64,000 nucleotides of DNA, taken from Lampris incognitus. Lineage: Eukaryota; Chordata; Actinopteri; Lampriformes; Lampridae. This document shows, piece after piece, positions 14,301-28,100 of the stretch. A program made the position numbers and the translations under genes. Location of the stretch: NCBI RefSeq assembly GCF_029633865.1, contig NC_079219.1, positions 19,115,963 through 19,179,962 of the forward strand, written 5' to 3'. The first letter of the stretch is position 1; each line of letters opens with the position of its first letter. Below the pieces are notes generated by a model, which saw only the letters and a program-made list of their open reading frames with translations, had not been told where the DNA came from and made no database searches.

Positions 14301-17300
14301 GTCAGCTAGATGGTGTATGGCAGATTAAAGCTTCGATATAATTTCTGTTCTAATTATTGTTTTTTATGACTGGATTGCATGTAACAGGTAATAGATGCTG
14401 ATGTGCTTCCTTACAGGCGAGGACTAAAGGGTTTTCTATGCAAGTTCTGTTTTTAAAATGGTAACTCACTCAACCGGGGGCACGGTGGCCCAGTGGTTAG
14501 CATTGTCGCCTCACAGTCCTGAGTCCTGAGTTTGAACCCCGGGATTGTCGAACCTTGGGTGTCATCCCAGGTCGTCCTCTGTGTGAAGTTTGCATGTTCT
14601 CCCCGTGGCTGCCCACTGCTCCTAGCTACACAGCTAGGATGGCTTAAATGCAGAGTGTAATTTCCCCACAGAGATCAATAAAGTATCTCAAAAATAAAAA
14701 AAAGACTACAGCTGCATTATCTTATGCTTCTCATCTTAATGCATGTGCTTTGTGGCTGTCAATTCTTTATAGGTGTCCGGATGGTCCTCGTCCTGGTACG
14801 GTGCGGCCTTGTCGACTCCCCTGTAAGAAAGACTGCATTGTGACCCCATTTAGCGACTGGACACCCTGCCCTCTCACTTGTGATGCAGGTATAATGAATG
14901 ATATTCATTTGCCACTGAAACAACAGAAAATTAGACTGATTAATGTAAAGGAACATGTTTAATCCAGGAATGCAATCGGATATCAGCAGTAAAAGGTGGA
15001 GCCAGGAAAAATTTTCCAATTACCAAGTTTCGGTGATACACCAGTGATACACAGTGCAGCAGTGATACACAGCAGCGTAGACTTAAGCTCAGTACAACAC
15101 AAGGATGTACAAATGCTATTGCAAATTAACTTTGGTGAAAGACTACAGAGGTGGAGCCCACTGTGCAGTGCCAGACACATTAAATGCCCGTTAAAGTCTC
15201 CGCACTCCTCAAAAATTTCCTCTCACGTCTCGTTACAGATAATTAATTTGACAGATTGGCATATGGGACAACCTTTGAGTAAACCTTTTTTAGAACGCCT
15301 GGCAAACCAACTCGCCCATGGCTACAAGTGTCAGCAAGTGTCTCCTTGTTGTTGTTTTCATGCTGGGAAATAAAAAACAGCCTTCAGATGAGGTCGCCTT
15401 TGTCACCCAACCATAGCCCCAGCCGGCGAACATTGGAGAATACATGAAATTGATTTACGGCATGAAATAATCATCAGTCATATTTTGCTGACCTCTTCAC
15501 ATGACACCAGCATAAATCTCCTCAGTTCTCAATGCAGTAGCGATGATGATGCATTTTTATTTGCTGCTGTTGACACCTATCCCTTGTACAGAGAATAACT
15601 CCCACACAAGCAGGTTTGAAACAGAGGTCAGGGATATCCAGGTTCATTCAATTCTCATGAATAATTTCAGGATGTCTTCACATGAGAAATGTCAGACATT
15701 TAATCAGCACTGAGCATAGGTTCTGGTAGGTTTTTCGATATCTTCCTTGTTGGTTGGACAACAATAATTATCATAAACAAATATGTCTTATGGTAACCCT
15801 CCGATTAGATTTGATGTTGGCAGAAGAGTATTCAAAGTATTCATCTCGGCTCATTATTTTGACCTGCTCCCTAAACAGTTTCCTTTTAAATTGTCTTGTA
15901 ATTCAATAACTGTCTGTGTCTGCTCAGCCGGTAACATTGTGAAGACAAAGCAGACAAGGAACCGTCTCATCATCCAAATGCCGTCCAATGGGGGACAGGA
16001 CTGTCCGGAAGTTTTGGAGGAGGAGAGGGACTGTGAGGCCCCAAAGGTTTGCCCAGGGTTCAGGTGAAAGTCTAACACCATAATGCTGTTGTCAACTGAA
16101 AACCTGTTAACTTTTTTTATACAGTTTTATATAGTTTTACTTGAATTTGAAGTACAACGTTCTCAGCAGTTTGACTAAGTTTTTGAAACTCGTCAAAACC
16201 CATTGAATGATTTCCAAAAATGCCTTAGACAGACAATAAAGCAGACCTCGCTCTCAAATGAGACCCTGCGATCCAACAGACAGACAGACCGAGAGACTGA
16301 CTGACAGACAGACAGAGAGACTGACTGACAGACGGACAGACAGACAGAGACAGAGAGACAGACAGACAGACAGAGATGGACTGACAGACAGATTAGATAG
16401 ATAGCTAGACAGATAGATAGATCGATCGATCGATCGACACAGACAGATAGATAGATAGATTGATTGATTGATTTGTTTTTATTCCTGACAAGTTGCCACT
16501 TGGGGAGCCCCAAATGTTTTATATGACAGTAGTGGAAAAACCTTTTGTCTGAATTAAAGCTGAACATTTTCTGTCAAAATGATATCGTGTACTCAACATT
16601 GGAGTGTCAGAGAGAATAATTTATTTCACCCTGAGAGATAAATGTGCAGGAATTAGTCATGATGAGACATATGCATTTCAATGTGTTCTTTGTTATCACG
16701 GTATGAGAGTTGCAGCATTCACTCATTACACATTACCACATAGCATGGTGTAAATACTAATGCCGTGCTACCGCTCTGCAGATGGAAGACCCACAAGTGG
16801 AGAAAGTGCCAGCTGGTTCCATGGTTTCTCAGGCAGGACAGCCCTGGGGCCCAGGAGACCTGTGGACCAGGTCTTCAAACAAGAGGTACAGACACACCTC
16901 TCTTCACACCTTATTTCTCTGTGCACTGTCAGCTATCATTATTGTCAGCACTTGCCATCCTGAAATAAAATTATTCAATGACCTCAGCCACTAGGAAACA
17001 GCTGGATGTGCCAGGGTTTACGGAAAATGCAAATTGTGCTTCTTAGAGCACACTTCAAATCCACGTACTTGCGAGACAACTGAAACTGGGGATGACACGC
17101 CTCAGATCACCAAGATTTATTTATTTATTTAAAAAAAAACAACATCCATGAGTTCAAGTGGGGAACGTTTTCCCAACTTGTCGCTAACCTTGTGAGACCT
17201 GTTTGACAGTTTTGAGTTGTTCCGCTGCTGGCTTTCTGCACCTCAGGCTCTTGTCATGCAATTTTAATTTAAGGTGTTGTGTTGAAATTTGGAAGGTGAT

Positions 17301-19470
17301 TCACTTTGCCTTTAGCAAACTGCAGTACAACATGTTCAACATAAATGACAAGCATTGTTTTGAAGGAGCTGTGACACTTTCTCACCTCAAGAACATTGTA
17401 TTTTACTTTATGGAGAGCAGATGTGTCGTGTAGCCCCGAGAACCTATTCATAATAAATCCAATTTCAGGAGTTCAAGCAAAATGATCCGTTTCATTATGT
17501 CTTCGTTCCTAGAGAAAACTTTTTTATAGAGACTAAATTTCCAATTCATACCGTTAAGCATACATTAACGGATAGAGAAAAAATATGTCTTTTAACAATT
17601 TATTCATGCAAATGCGTAGCGGTTTAATTTAGTTTTACTTGGGCATACAGCTCCTATTCTCTGCAGCTTTTAAGTGATTTGACACCATATGACATCTGAT
17701 GCATGGGTCTCCCTTGCACTTACCGTTCCACAGCTTTGAAACTTCTCAAGTGAAGGAGTGATTTGAACTTGACTACGTCCAAGAGAGATGCGGTGTCTTT
17801 CATTATATAGGCATTTATCTGTATGGTATACCTGGACAGAGTTCTTCCCTCAGGGGCAAAAGCAAAATAAAACACTAACGGCCCCTCTGACCTGCAGGCT
17901 CGCTGTCACTGAGTATTAGTGCTCATACACAAAAATGCTTGCTCAGACACATGCCAACACATAAACACAAACACACATAGTATATACATATACAAGCATA
18001 CACAAACTCTTGGACAAACAAAATCTGACAGGTTCAGCATAAATATACTTGGAGAGTGACTTCTGCATGGAGCTACAATCCTGCAGGACGTCTGCGCCAG
18101 AAGATCTGAATTGGAAATTTGAAATACAGCAGCACCAAGTAGCGGTTTTATTGTAAGTCTAAACAACAGGATGACCCAAACCTACATGATTTAGCTCATG
18201 CAAATCAAAGCAGTCGAGGTAGCCATGTGCATGTGCATGGTCCACCTATGGCAGTTAATTTGGCACTATATTATCTCCATGAGATCCAACATAATCACAT
18301 AGTTTTGGTATATTTCTCATCTACTCTTTAGTTATTTTCTAACTATTTGATGTTAAATATCTCGTTGTTACATCCTCTTATGAGCAAGCCTTCCATTTGC
18401 ACTTTCAAAAAACACACTATGACTACTAATCGATCTTTTGTAACCAGAAATGGCCAAAGACAAAATGGCCTCTTAGACCTTGTAATGGAGCCTTTTTCCC
18501 CCCAATTCCTCCAGCGGTATCATGTCGCCAGCTGGATGGGACGCAGGCCGACATCAGTGAATGTCTGAAATTCGCCAAGACCATGCCTCCCGTCATTCAA
18601 CGCTGCCAGCTCCCTTGCCAGGATGACTGCCAACTTACCAACTGGTCCAAGTTCTCCTCTTGCACAGCTGACTGTGTAGGGGTCCGCACCAGAAAGAGGG
18701 CTTTGATAGGTAAGGATAACCTTTTTTTTTCACAATGCAAACAATGACAAGTTGTTTTTGACCCATGTCAAACAAGTTCCTTTGTGCTGATGCTTAGGCC
18801 ATAGTTAGATGTAATTGATGAGTGCAAAGGTCAAAGTGAAAAGGAAGAAAGGGAAACAAAGTGTGTGGTGAGAAATTTGTTCAGTGATGACTTACCAACT
18901 ATATATTCCTGTTTGATTAAAACTACAATCCTAAAGAAGGTCTTTGAGTGCTGTTGTCCAATCGAAACTGTTACCCAGTCTGAGGTTATTTTGTAGTCAC
19001 ACAAGATGGAGAGGGCGGCAAGGTGGCACAGTGGTTAGCACAGTCGTCTCACAGCAAGAAGGTCCTGGGTTCAAACCCTGGGGTTGTCCAACCTTGGGGG
19101 TCATCCCGGGTCGTCCTCTGTGTGGAGTTTGCATGTTCTCCCTGTGTCTGCGTTGGTTTCCTCTGGGTGCCGTTTTCATATGGTAAAATACAATGGGGAT
19201 TTTGGCATGTGAACCATCCACAGTTTACAGCTAATTTTGTCCCACAAAGTGATGACAGGGCGGCACGGTGGCATAGTAGTTAGTGCAGTCGCCTCACAGC
19301 AAGAAGGTCCTGCGTTCAAGCCCCAGAGTAGACCAACCTTGGGTGTCATCCTCAGTGTGGAGTTTGCATGTTCTCCCCGTATCTGTGTGGGTTTCCTCCA
19401 GGTGCTCCGGTTTCCTCTCACAGCCCAAAGACATGTAGGTCAGGTGAATTGGCCGTACTAAATTGTCCCT

Positions 19471-19533
<63 letters not shown>

Positions 19534-20206
19534 GGGTGGTTGTGTGGGCGGGCCCTGTGATGATCTGGTGGCCTGTCCCAGGGTACATGCTGCCCAATGA
19601 CTGCTGGGATAGGCTCCAGCATCCCCGCGACCCTGAGTAAGAATTGAATGAATGAAAGTGATGACATGGATAGGCCACTGTATAAAAATAATGAGAAATT
19701 GCATGCATGGAAAAACTGCAAGCTCAGATGTACAGTATTTTCCAGGTTCAATATACGGCATTCAAAACAATGCATATAATGCCGTTGTTGACATAAACTT
19801 TTCCAGTACTCTTCTCACAGCCATGACCTTGGTGAGAAGGTTGTAGGGGGCTGCACCACAATAAACAGTTTGTGTGCAATTAGCAGCAAATCAGCTTTGG
19901 TTCCCTGGTGTAGTAAGCACAAGAAATCACATTGAAATAATTTTAATGAGGGAGATATGCAAGTAGAGCAAGGCATAATAAAATACTGTCATCAGCTAGT
20001 TAGCAAAATGGTCAAAATAATCAGCATCTCCTTGTGCTATCTTTTATTAATAAAGCTTAGCATGTTTCAGCTCAAAATAAGTCAAGTGGTTTTAGTAAAA
20101 CTCCTCGTGTCTGCATGGGTTTCCTCCGGGTGCTCCGGCTTCCTCCCACAGTCCAAAGACATGTAGGTCAGGTGAATCGGCCGTACTAAATTGTCCCTAG
20201 GGGTGA

Positions 20207-20239
<33 letters not shown>

Positions 20240-22155
20240 CCCTGTGTAATGGTCTGGCGGCCTGTCCAGGGTGTCTCCCTGCCTGCCGCCCAATGACTGC
20301 TGGGATAGGCTCCAGCATCTCCACGACCCTGAGAGCAGGATAAGCGGTTTGGATAATGGATGGATGGGCTTTAGTAAAACAGCAATACTCTATAGCACAA
20401 ATTTGTTTAAAAGACAAATAACTTGAATGTTTGTTTCCATTTTTATCAATACGGTATATTACAGTCATTTTATAAAAGCAACAAAGGGTGTCCCGGTGGC
20501 GTAGCAGTCTATTTCGTTGCTTACCAACATAGGGCTCACTGGTTCAAATCCTCGTGTTACCTCCAGCTTGGTCGGGCGTCCCTATAGACACAATTGGCTG
20601 TGTCTGCAGGTGGGAAGAGGGATGTGGGTGTGTGTCCTGGTCGCTGTACTAGCGCCTCCTCTGGTTGGTCGGGGCGCTTGCTGAGGGGGGAGGAGGGACT
20701 GGGGGGAATAGCGTGATCTTCCCACGCACTACGTCCCCCTGGCGAAACTCCTCACTGTCAGGTGAAAAGAAGTGGCTGGCGACTCCACATGTATTAGAGG
20801 AAGCATGTGGTAGTCTGCAGCCCTCCCCGGCTCGGCGAAGCGGATGGAGCAGTGACCGAGACAACTCGGAAGAGTGGAGCCAATGGCCGGATACAATTGG
20901 GAGAAAAGAGGGGAGGGGTAAAAATAAATAAATAAAATAAAAACAACAAGCCATGAGAAGCTTTGCTTAACAGTAACTTTAGGACAGCTAAGTTGTGCTG
21001 ATAGGCCCAACTTAGTCTAGCATCTCATGAATTATTGCTTCATTTTGATTCTATCTCCCAATCCTAACGAGGCCCTCATCAGCAGAGACAGCACAACTCA
21101 AGGAGACATGCTGTCCAATTAGTCCCATGGAGACAGAAATCCTTTAGACATTAGCAAATATTTGCACGGTCACTTCTCTTGAGTTATGTCTTCTCACCCT
21201 TTTCCCTCTCCACTCCTTAGGGAGGAGCAAGAAGAAGGATAAGTGCAAGAACACCCAAATGTACCCTCTGAGCGAGACCCAATATTGCCCCTGTGACAAG
21301 TATAATGCTCAACCTGTGGGTAATTGGTCTGACTGTATCTTGCCTGAGGGTGGTCGGGTGGAAAGTATGCTGGGGATGAAGGTCCAGGGGGACATCAAGG
21401 AGTGTGGCCAGGGCTACCGCTACCAGGCCATGGTGTGTTATGACCAAGACAACAGGTTGGTGGAGACCTCGCGCTGTAACAGTCACGGTAGGTTCATGTG
21501 TTTGTTTGTGCGTTTCTGTGTGTGTGTGTGTGTCTAGCCTTAATCCCCCTGAGCCTGTCGCTCAGAGCACAGATTTAATCGCATCGTGCATTGCTCTGTT
21601 AAGTTTGACCTATGACCTTTAATGATGGCTGTTGATCTGACATAAATCTGCTACCAAAACAAAGCGGTATCAAACCAGTGCTGTATGGGAAATATACGTT
21701 TTTGCTCTTCTGTCATAATTTCTCATTGGCTTTAAGGTTGAGAGAAATAAACCGTTGCACATTGGCATCCTACAGAATAAAGAAAAAGAATTCCTCTTTT
21801 ACATCCGAGCGGAGGACTTTGTTTTTGCTCGCACGAATCCACTGCTGAGGTGGCTAGCTACTCTTTTTGAATACTGAAATCCATATAACAAGGCCTTTTT
21901 CAGGCACATCCTTGTCATATTCATTTGCCTCCTCGTTGTAGGGTCTTATCTTAGATCCAAAATACTTCAAGCAAAGAATCTGGTCTTTGAAACTCACTGT
22001 GAAATTGCTGTGAAAATAGAATGCGGGAGATGTTGAAATGAATACATTGGTGTTGTGCATTTATAAACAAGGTTTTAGTCTTCTGGTGTGAGTCACACAT
22101 TCAGATATGCACCAATTCATCTGAGAGTGGGTGTGACAGAAATGCATCCTAAGGA

Positions 22156-22186
<31 letters not shown>

Positions 22187-25100
22187 GCGTGCGTGCATGC
22201 ACGCTAACATGTGAGTGCATATGTGTGTGTGGTGTATACATTGGTGGAGGTGTATAGGAAAACAAAAATGCATTCACAAAGCCTGGCGTACAGTACATGT
22301 GCACCTCACAGATATCATCAAGCCTTTTTCTAATTCCATCTTCAGTACACCCCCCGCCCTCACCCACCCTCATCCTCCCTTCCGCTACCATTCCTCATAT
22401 CTCTGCATCGCCCTCCGTCACAGCCATCATCACAGTTGATCTTGATATTGAAGGAAACGTGGTCATTCCGCCACTCCACAGCTAAAAGGATGCCCTGGGC
22501 TGTGATGGAGATCGGGCAGTGCTGTGCTGCTGTTATCTCTTTGTTCTTACAGATGTCAGTCAAAAAGGAAATGAACATTAAAATGTGGTGGCTGTCAGAA
22601 CTTAGACAAGGAGGCGAGCTGTCGTTTGCCTTTTTTTTTTTTTATCAGATTGTCTTGTTCATTTTTGGAGGGGGCGGAAACTGATGTGAATCTTTTGAGT
22701 TTCTTGATTCGAGGGTCCCACGGCCACAGGAGGTCATAGAAAATTGAGAGTTGATTTCCTTGACCTGTAATATTGAGGGGGGATATAATCAAAGGGAAGA
22801 TGCAACAATCAAACATTCTCAGGGATGTCTTGGGATTTGGTTTAGAATCTTTTTTTTTTAATCCAGCCATACCAGTGAACAATGTCATGGTTGGAGAGCT
22901 AGTGGAGATCAGGCAAGTTAATCAAAACACCCAGCTATTCACCAAGCAACATTTAAAACTGCCCAATATCGGTCATGGAAATCATACTGTATGCTGTGGT
23001 GTAGTATAGGAAGACATGTCAATGTGTTGCTGTGTTGGTTTTGTGTTTGACTGCTAGGGACCCCTAATTCATTGCCTTTTTCCATGATTTGATATTATAG
23101 GGTGGCTCTTGGGGGACCCAGGCCTTGGCTTAGCAGGATATAGCTCAGTAGGACACGGGCCAGGGGACAGTGTTTTCCCTGTGCAGAGCAGGGAAACATC
23201 TTGGTGAGAACCTGCGAGCTTGTACAGAACTGCAGTAGACAGGTACAGGTTTGGTGGTTCATGGTGACCCATATTGGCAACAGCCAGAGAAAAGTGGCCA
23301 GAGAAAATATGGCATAAAAATTGGCTAATGCATTTTTGTTGCAAAATTTACAGATCTTAATGGTTTACAGTAAGTTCCTCCTCTCTTCCTGAAGGAGTTC
23401 CAACAAGTAATGGGATTTCTGGCAATTCGTGGAATTTTAAAATTCTTAGTCTGTTCACAGTCACCGAAAGAGTGGCTGCACAGATTAAATTAAAATGTGT
23501 TTTTGAATGAAACACTGAAATATACAGTTTTGTTTAGCGGGGAGAAATCAATCGTGGGTGGAATCTCAATATTATCATGTTATCATGATTGTAGCCACAG
23601 TTCCTGTATTGAATCTTCCAATGTATAGTTTTGAATGTTTAGCTGTACGTGTGAAAGTATTTTTTGCGCACATCACATGTCACACAAAAAGAAATATGAA
23701 TGATACTACCCTCACAAATCAGCAAGACAGACTGATTCCACCAAACCTATTCTGCTCCTCGTGTCTGGCTGGCAGCACAGACCTCCCCACCCCATTCATG
23801 CTTCTGAGCACTTTCAAAAATGAAAACAGGTCGGAGCACAGCTGATACTGAGGGGTGATGTTAGTATTTAATCTTTCTGATTTTTTTTTAATCGAATTGG
23901 CTAAGGGAATAGTGCAGTTGACTGGTAATGTTGGGTGCTGTACCAGCCAAAGTGGCATGAGAATAAAAAGGCTAGTTTCATACTCTGACGACAACCTGTT
24001 TGGGAGCCTAAGCAGATGTTGGTTCCAGATTTGATGCTGATTTCCAAAGGCAAGAGATCCCAAAATCTGGATTTGCCCAAACCATTCTGACAGCTTGGCA
24101 GGATACCTAACAAGTTTATACGTATTTGCTGAATTGCAAGTGAACTGCAAACTGAGTGACAGTAACATTTAACCTGCAAGTGAACTTTAAGTCACATAGT
24201 GGCAATGTATACAATATACTGACTGTGTGCCATTGTGCAGAATAGGAGGTTAGAGTTGATGAGGTTGAGGTCACGCTGAACTCACCAAGGCACTGAGGAT
24301 GAGACGCAAAACACTGGGACAGAAAATCTGAGCAAAGAAAAGTGAATGAGAAGTGTTTTTGCCCCCTCAAAATCTATTGATATGCTGTTGAGCAAGGCAT
24401 TGAAAATCCATTTGTTCTAGCCAAACAGATTTGGTGGTTAGCTCCATTAGTCTGTGCTGGTAGTGGATGTCTCTCAGGTGTGAATGTGTGTAAATGTGTT
24501 TAGGGAAAGCAGCGAGATGCTGAAAAAGAACAGGCACACTCAGTAATACCCCTCCTAAGATAAAGCATGAAAGAAATTTGCAAAATCCAATTGCAATCTG
24601 TGTCTTGTTGAAGGCTGCCATATGGATAGAACAGCATGTAAGTATTTCCTCAGGATGTAATTGCAAACCAGGACTATTTTTCAAAAGTCCTGTCAGTCAT
24701 CTGAGCAGCACTTGTTTTTCGCTGCAAAAAAAAAGAAAGAAAAAAGATCAGGCTAAAAGATGCCGCATCAGAAAATGGAAGTGGTTTGACACCCCAGGAG
24801 ACACTCCACTTTGTGGTCTCGTTCACCTCATTGATTTTCTTAATCAAAAGCTGAATTTATTTATGGGCCGGTGCTTGTTACGTAACACTAAATAAAAACT
24901 AGTCGTCTTTCAAAGAGACTTCCTCAGAGCATTTTCTGACACAAAGCCAGTGATTCAGAAGAATAATCCCTCTCTGTGCATTTGGCCGAACCTCGACCAG
25001 CGCATATTGGCAAAAACCGAGAAAATCACAGCCCAGAGACGGGGAATGATCCAAATAAACAAGAGTAATGGCCGGAGTGAGAACCTTAAAATTCAACCCC

Positions 25101-28100
25101 TTTCACTGTGTTCTCACCCCTCAGGCCAGCCGAGCACAAGAAAAATAGATTGAAATGATAACACTTGCTGCCAGCTCAAAACCCGGCCTCACACAGTCTA
25201 AGCTTTCATAAGTCCATGAAATTAGCCATTTGAATGTGGGCCTATGTCCGTTCCACACGCTGCTGAAAATCAATAGATCCATTGAGATTAGTTTGTGACC
25301 TATCGGTAAATAAGTTTTTTAGTGTACTTATAACAACATGGCATTTCCTTGCTTCTGGCATTTCAGAGTTGTTGGACTTTTCTGTATATCAGATGAGCTT
25401 TACTGTATTAGAAAAAAAGGGGGAGGGGCGTCTTGGTGGGGCAGCAGTCTATTCCGTTGCCTACCAACATGCGGATCGCGGGTTCAAATCCCCATGTTAC
25501 CTCCGGCTTGGTCAGGCATCAGATACAATTGGGGGGGGGACAAGATGTGCAAACAAGGACAAATGTGATCCCACACCAGCCAAGGTTTCTGAAGCTGTGC
25601 AAGGTTTCTTCACCCTAGCTCTTCTAAAGCAGTCGCTCACACGGGGGTTTGGACCCTCTAGCAGGGTGTTAAATGATTTTGTGGAGGGTGCAGTTGTGGA
25701 TGATATATACCGTGTTGGAAATTCATTTTTAAACTACTATCTTTTGTCACAACTATTGTGGTATGTGCCGTTTTCTAATAATTTACTGACTTTTGCTTTC
25801 TTGTAATGATTATGGTAGCCTAAAGAGAAGAGAAAAGGCAATTTGTACCGGGCGTCCAGGTAGCATAGCAGTCTATTCTGTTGCCTACCAACACGGGGAG
25901 TGCCGGTTCGAATCCCTGCGTTACCTCCGGCTTGGTCGGGCATCCGTACGGACACAATTGGGCATGTCTGCGGGTGGGAAGCCAGATGTGGGTATGATGT
26001 CATGGTCACTGCACTAGCGCCTCCTTTGGTCGGTCAGGTTGCCTGTTCAGGGAAGAGGAGGAACTGGAGGGAATAGTTTGATCCTCCCACATGCTATGTG
26101 CCCCTGGCGAAACTCCTCATTGTCAGGTGAAAAGAAACGGCTTGCAACTCCACATGTATCGGAGGAGGCATGTGGTAGTCTGCAGCCCTCCCCAGATCGG
26201 CAGAGGGGGTGGAGCAGTGACCGGGATGGCCCGGAAGAGTGGAGTAATTTGCCACGTACAATTGGGGAGAAAAAAGGGGAAAAAAAAGACAATTTGTGGT
26301 TTCACAGTTTTTCTGTTGTTTATGTACTACCTTTTGCGTGGCGTAACAGGTAAGCATCACTTTCTTTGGAGTCACGAGCTGTAAAGGACAAAAAACGTTT
26401 GTCTGATGACATTGAGCGGCCATAGCGTTACTTCTCAGTCATTCTCCATCCTCGTTGCAGGCTACATTGAGGAGGCGTGCATCATCCCCTGTCCATCAGA
26501 CTGTAAGCTCAGTGAGTGGTCAAACTGGTCACGCTGTAGCAAGTCCTGTGGCAGCGGGGTCAAAGTTCGCTCCAAGTGGCTTCGGGAGAAACCTTACAAC
26601 GGTGGGCGGCCCTGCCCCAAACTGGACCACATCAACCAGGTACTGTCCATGACCTGAAATTCAATGCCCGGATGTGCTAAACTGACCCCTAAATTCTCCA
26701 CATATTGATGGCTGAATAGTGTAACAACTAGAGGGGGAAAAAATGAAAGGCGTTTTTTTCAATAGCTGTTTGTTTAATAGCAAATATTCATGAACCATAC
26801 TGCCATGTTGGAGTTATTACAACTGTGATACACATTAAACATATCAGACATGGCAAAGGCAGAAAGGGAAGGCGAAAAGGGTACAAATGAAATCTTAATG
26901 AATAATAAGCCTGAGACCGCAAGGCTTTCATTACTTTCCCTCATTATTGCAGCTCTCGTTTTTGCTGAGCAGCAGCATTTCGAGAAGCGATGGAAGCTAT
27001 AAATGGATTCCATCCACTACCCCTAATGCCCTGCTGTGCACCGCGTAATTCCTTGAGGTTGTCTTGATTTGCAGAAAATGAAATGCTCCAAGCCCATGTG
27101 TATAGTAACAGATGCAGATTAAGGTCGCGTCGGTCTGTGTTTGGCTTTGTGTTTGGGTGTGTCTGTGTTTGCCAAATTCACACAGGTATTTGGGACAGGG
27201 GCTCTTCTGATTATGCCCTCAGAATGTTACGTTAATCAGATGTGCTGCACTATAAAGTATGAACAGTTGGCATGTGTTCATTAATCCAGCTGTGTCTCCT
27301 TTAAATCCCTCCAATGCCCAATGTGACCCATCACAACAGGCCCAGGTAAGAGCTGCTCTTGTACATTTTTGTGATATATTTACAGATATATTTACAAATG
27401 CTGAAATATGTGAAATATGTTCAATGTCGGGGGGAAAAAATAGGCCGTCCAATTTTTGCTGTTTAAACACTGGACAGGCTACTCTATCCACCATGAAATG
27501 TCTATTTGATAATTTAAGTACATTGAGAAGATTATCCAAATGTCATGCGTTTAAATCCTTTCCATGTCCCCAGGTGTATGAGGTTGTGCCATGTCAGAGT
27601 GACTGTAATCAGTACGTCTGGGTGGCCGACCCATGGAGTGTGTGGAAGGTCAGCAACGTGGACCTAAAGGAGAACTGCGGAGAGGGTGTTCAGACCAGAA
27701 AAGTCAGGTAAGAATTCACTAAATGAGTAAATATGATTAAGATTGCTTTATATGGGCATCCAGGTGGTGTAGCGGTCTATTCTGTTGCCTACCAACACGA
27801 AGATTGCGAGTTAGAATCCCCGTGTTACCTCTGGCTTGGTCGGGCGTCCCTACAGACACAATTGGCTATGTCTGCGGGTGGGAAGCCGGATGTGGGTTAG
27901 TGTCCTGATCGCTGCACTAGCGCCTCCTCTGGTTGGTCGGGCACCTGTTCGGGAAGAGGGGGAATTAGGGGGAATAGCGTTATCCTCCCACGCACTATGT
28001 CCCCCTGGTGAAACTCCTGTCAGGTGAAAAGAAGCAGCTGGCGACTCCACATGTATCAGAGGAGGCATGTGGTAGTCTGCAGCCCTCCCCAGATTGGCAG

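Noticed and set aside
16267..16474. CRISPR-like regular repetition
   Set aside because: It is a tetranucleotide array without spacers in a vertebrate intron.
20488..20570. tRNA gene-like A and B boxes
   Set aside because: They belong to SINE heads; the cloverleaf is degenerate and the body continues into SINE sequence, so no functional tRNA is claimed.
23719..24179. Minus-strand frame of 149 codons
   Set aside because: No recognisable domain, low-complexity composition, no splice or promoter context; likely chance.
27259..27573. Open frame running into exon 10 from upstream
   Set aside because: The acceptor at 27571-27573 and the family sequence place the exon start at 27574; the upstream part includes the microexon region only by chance of an open frame.
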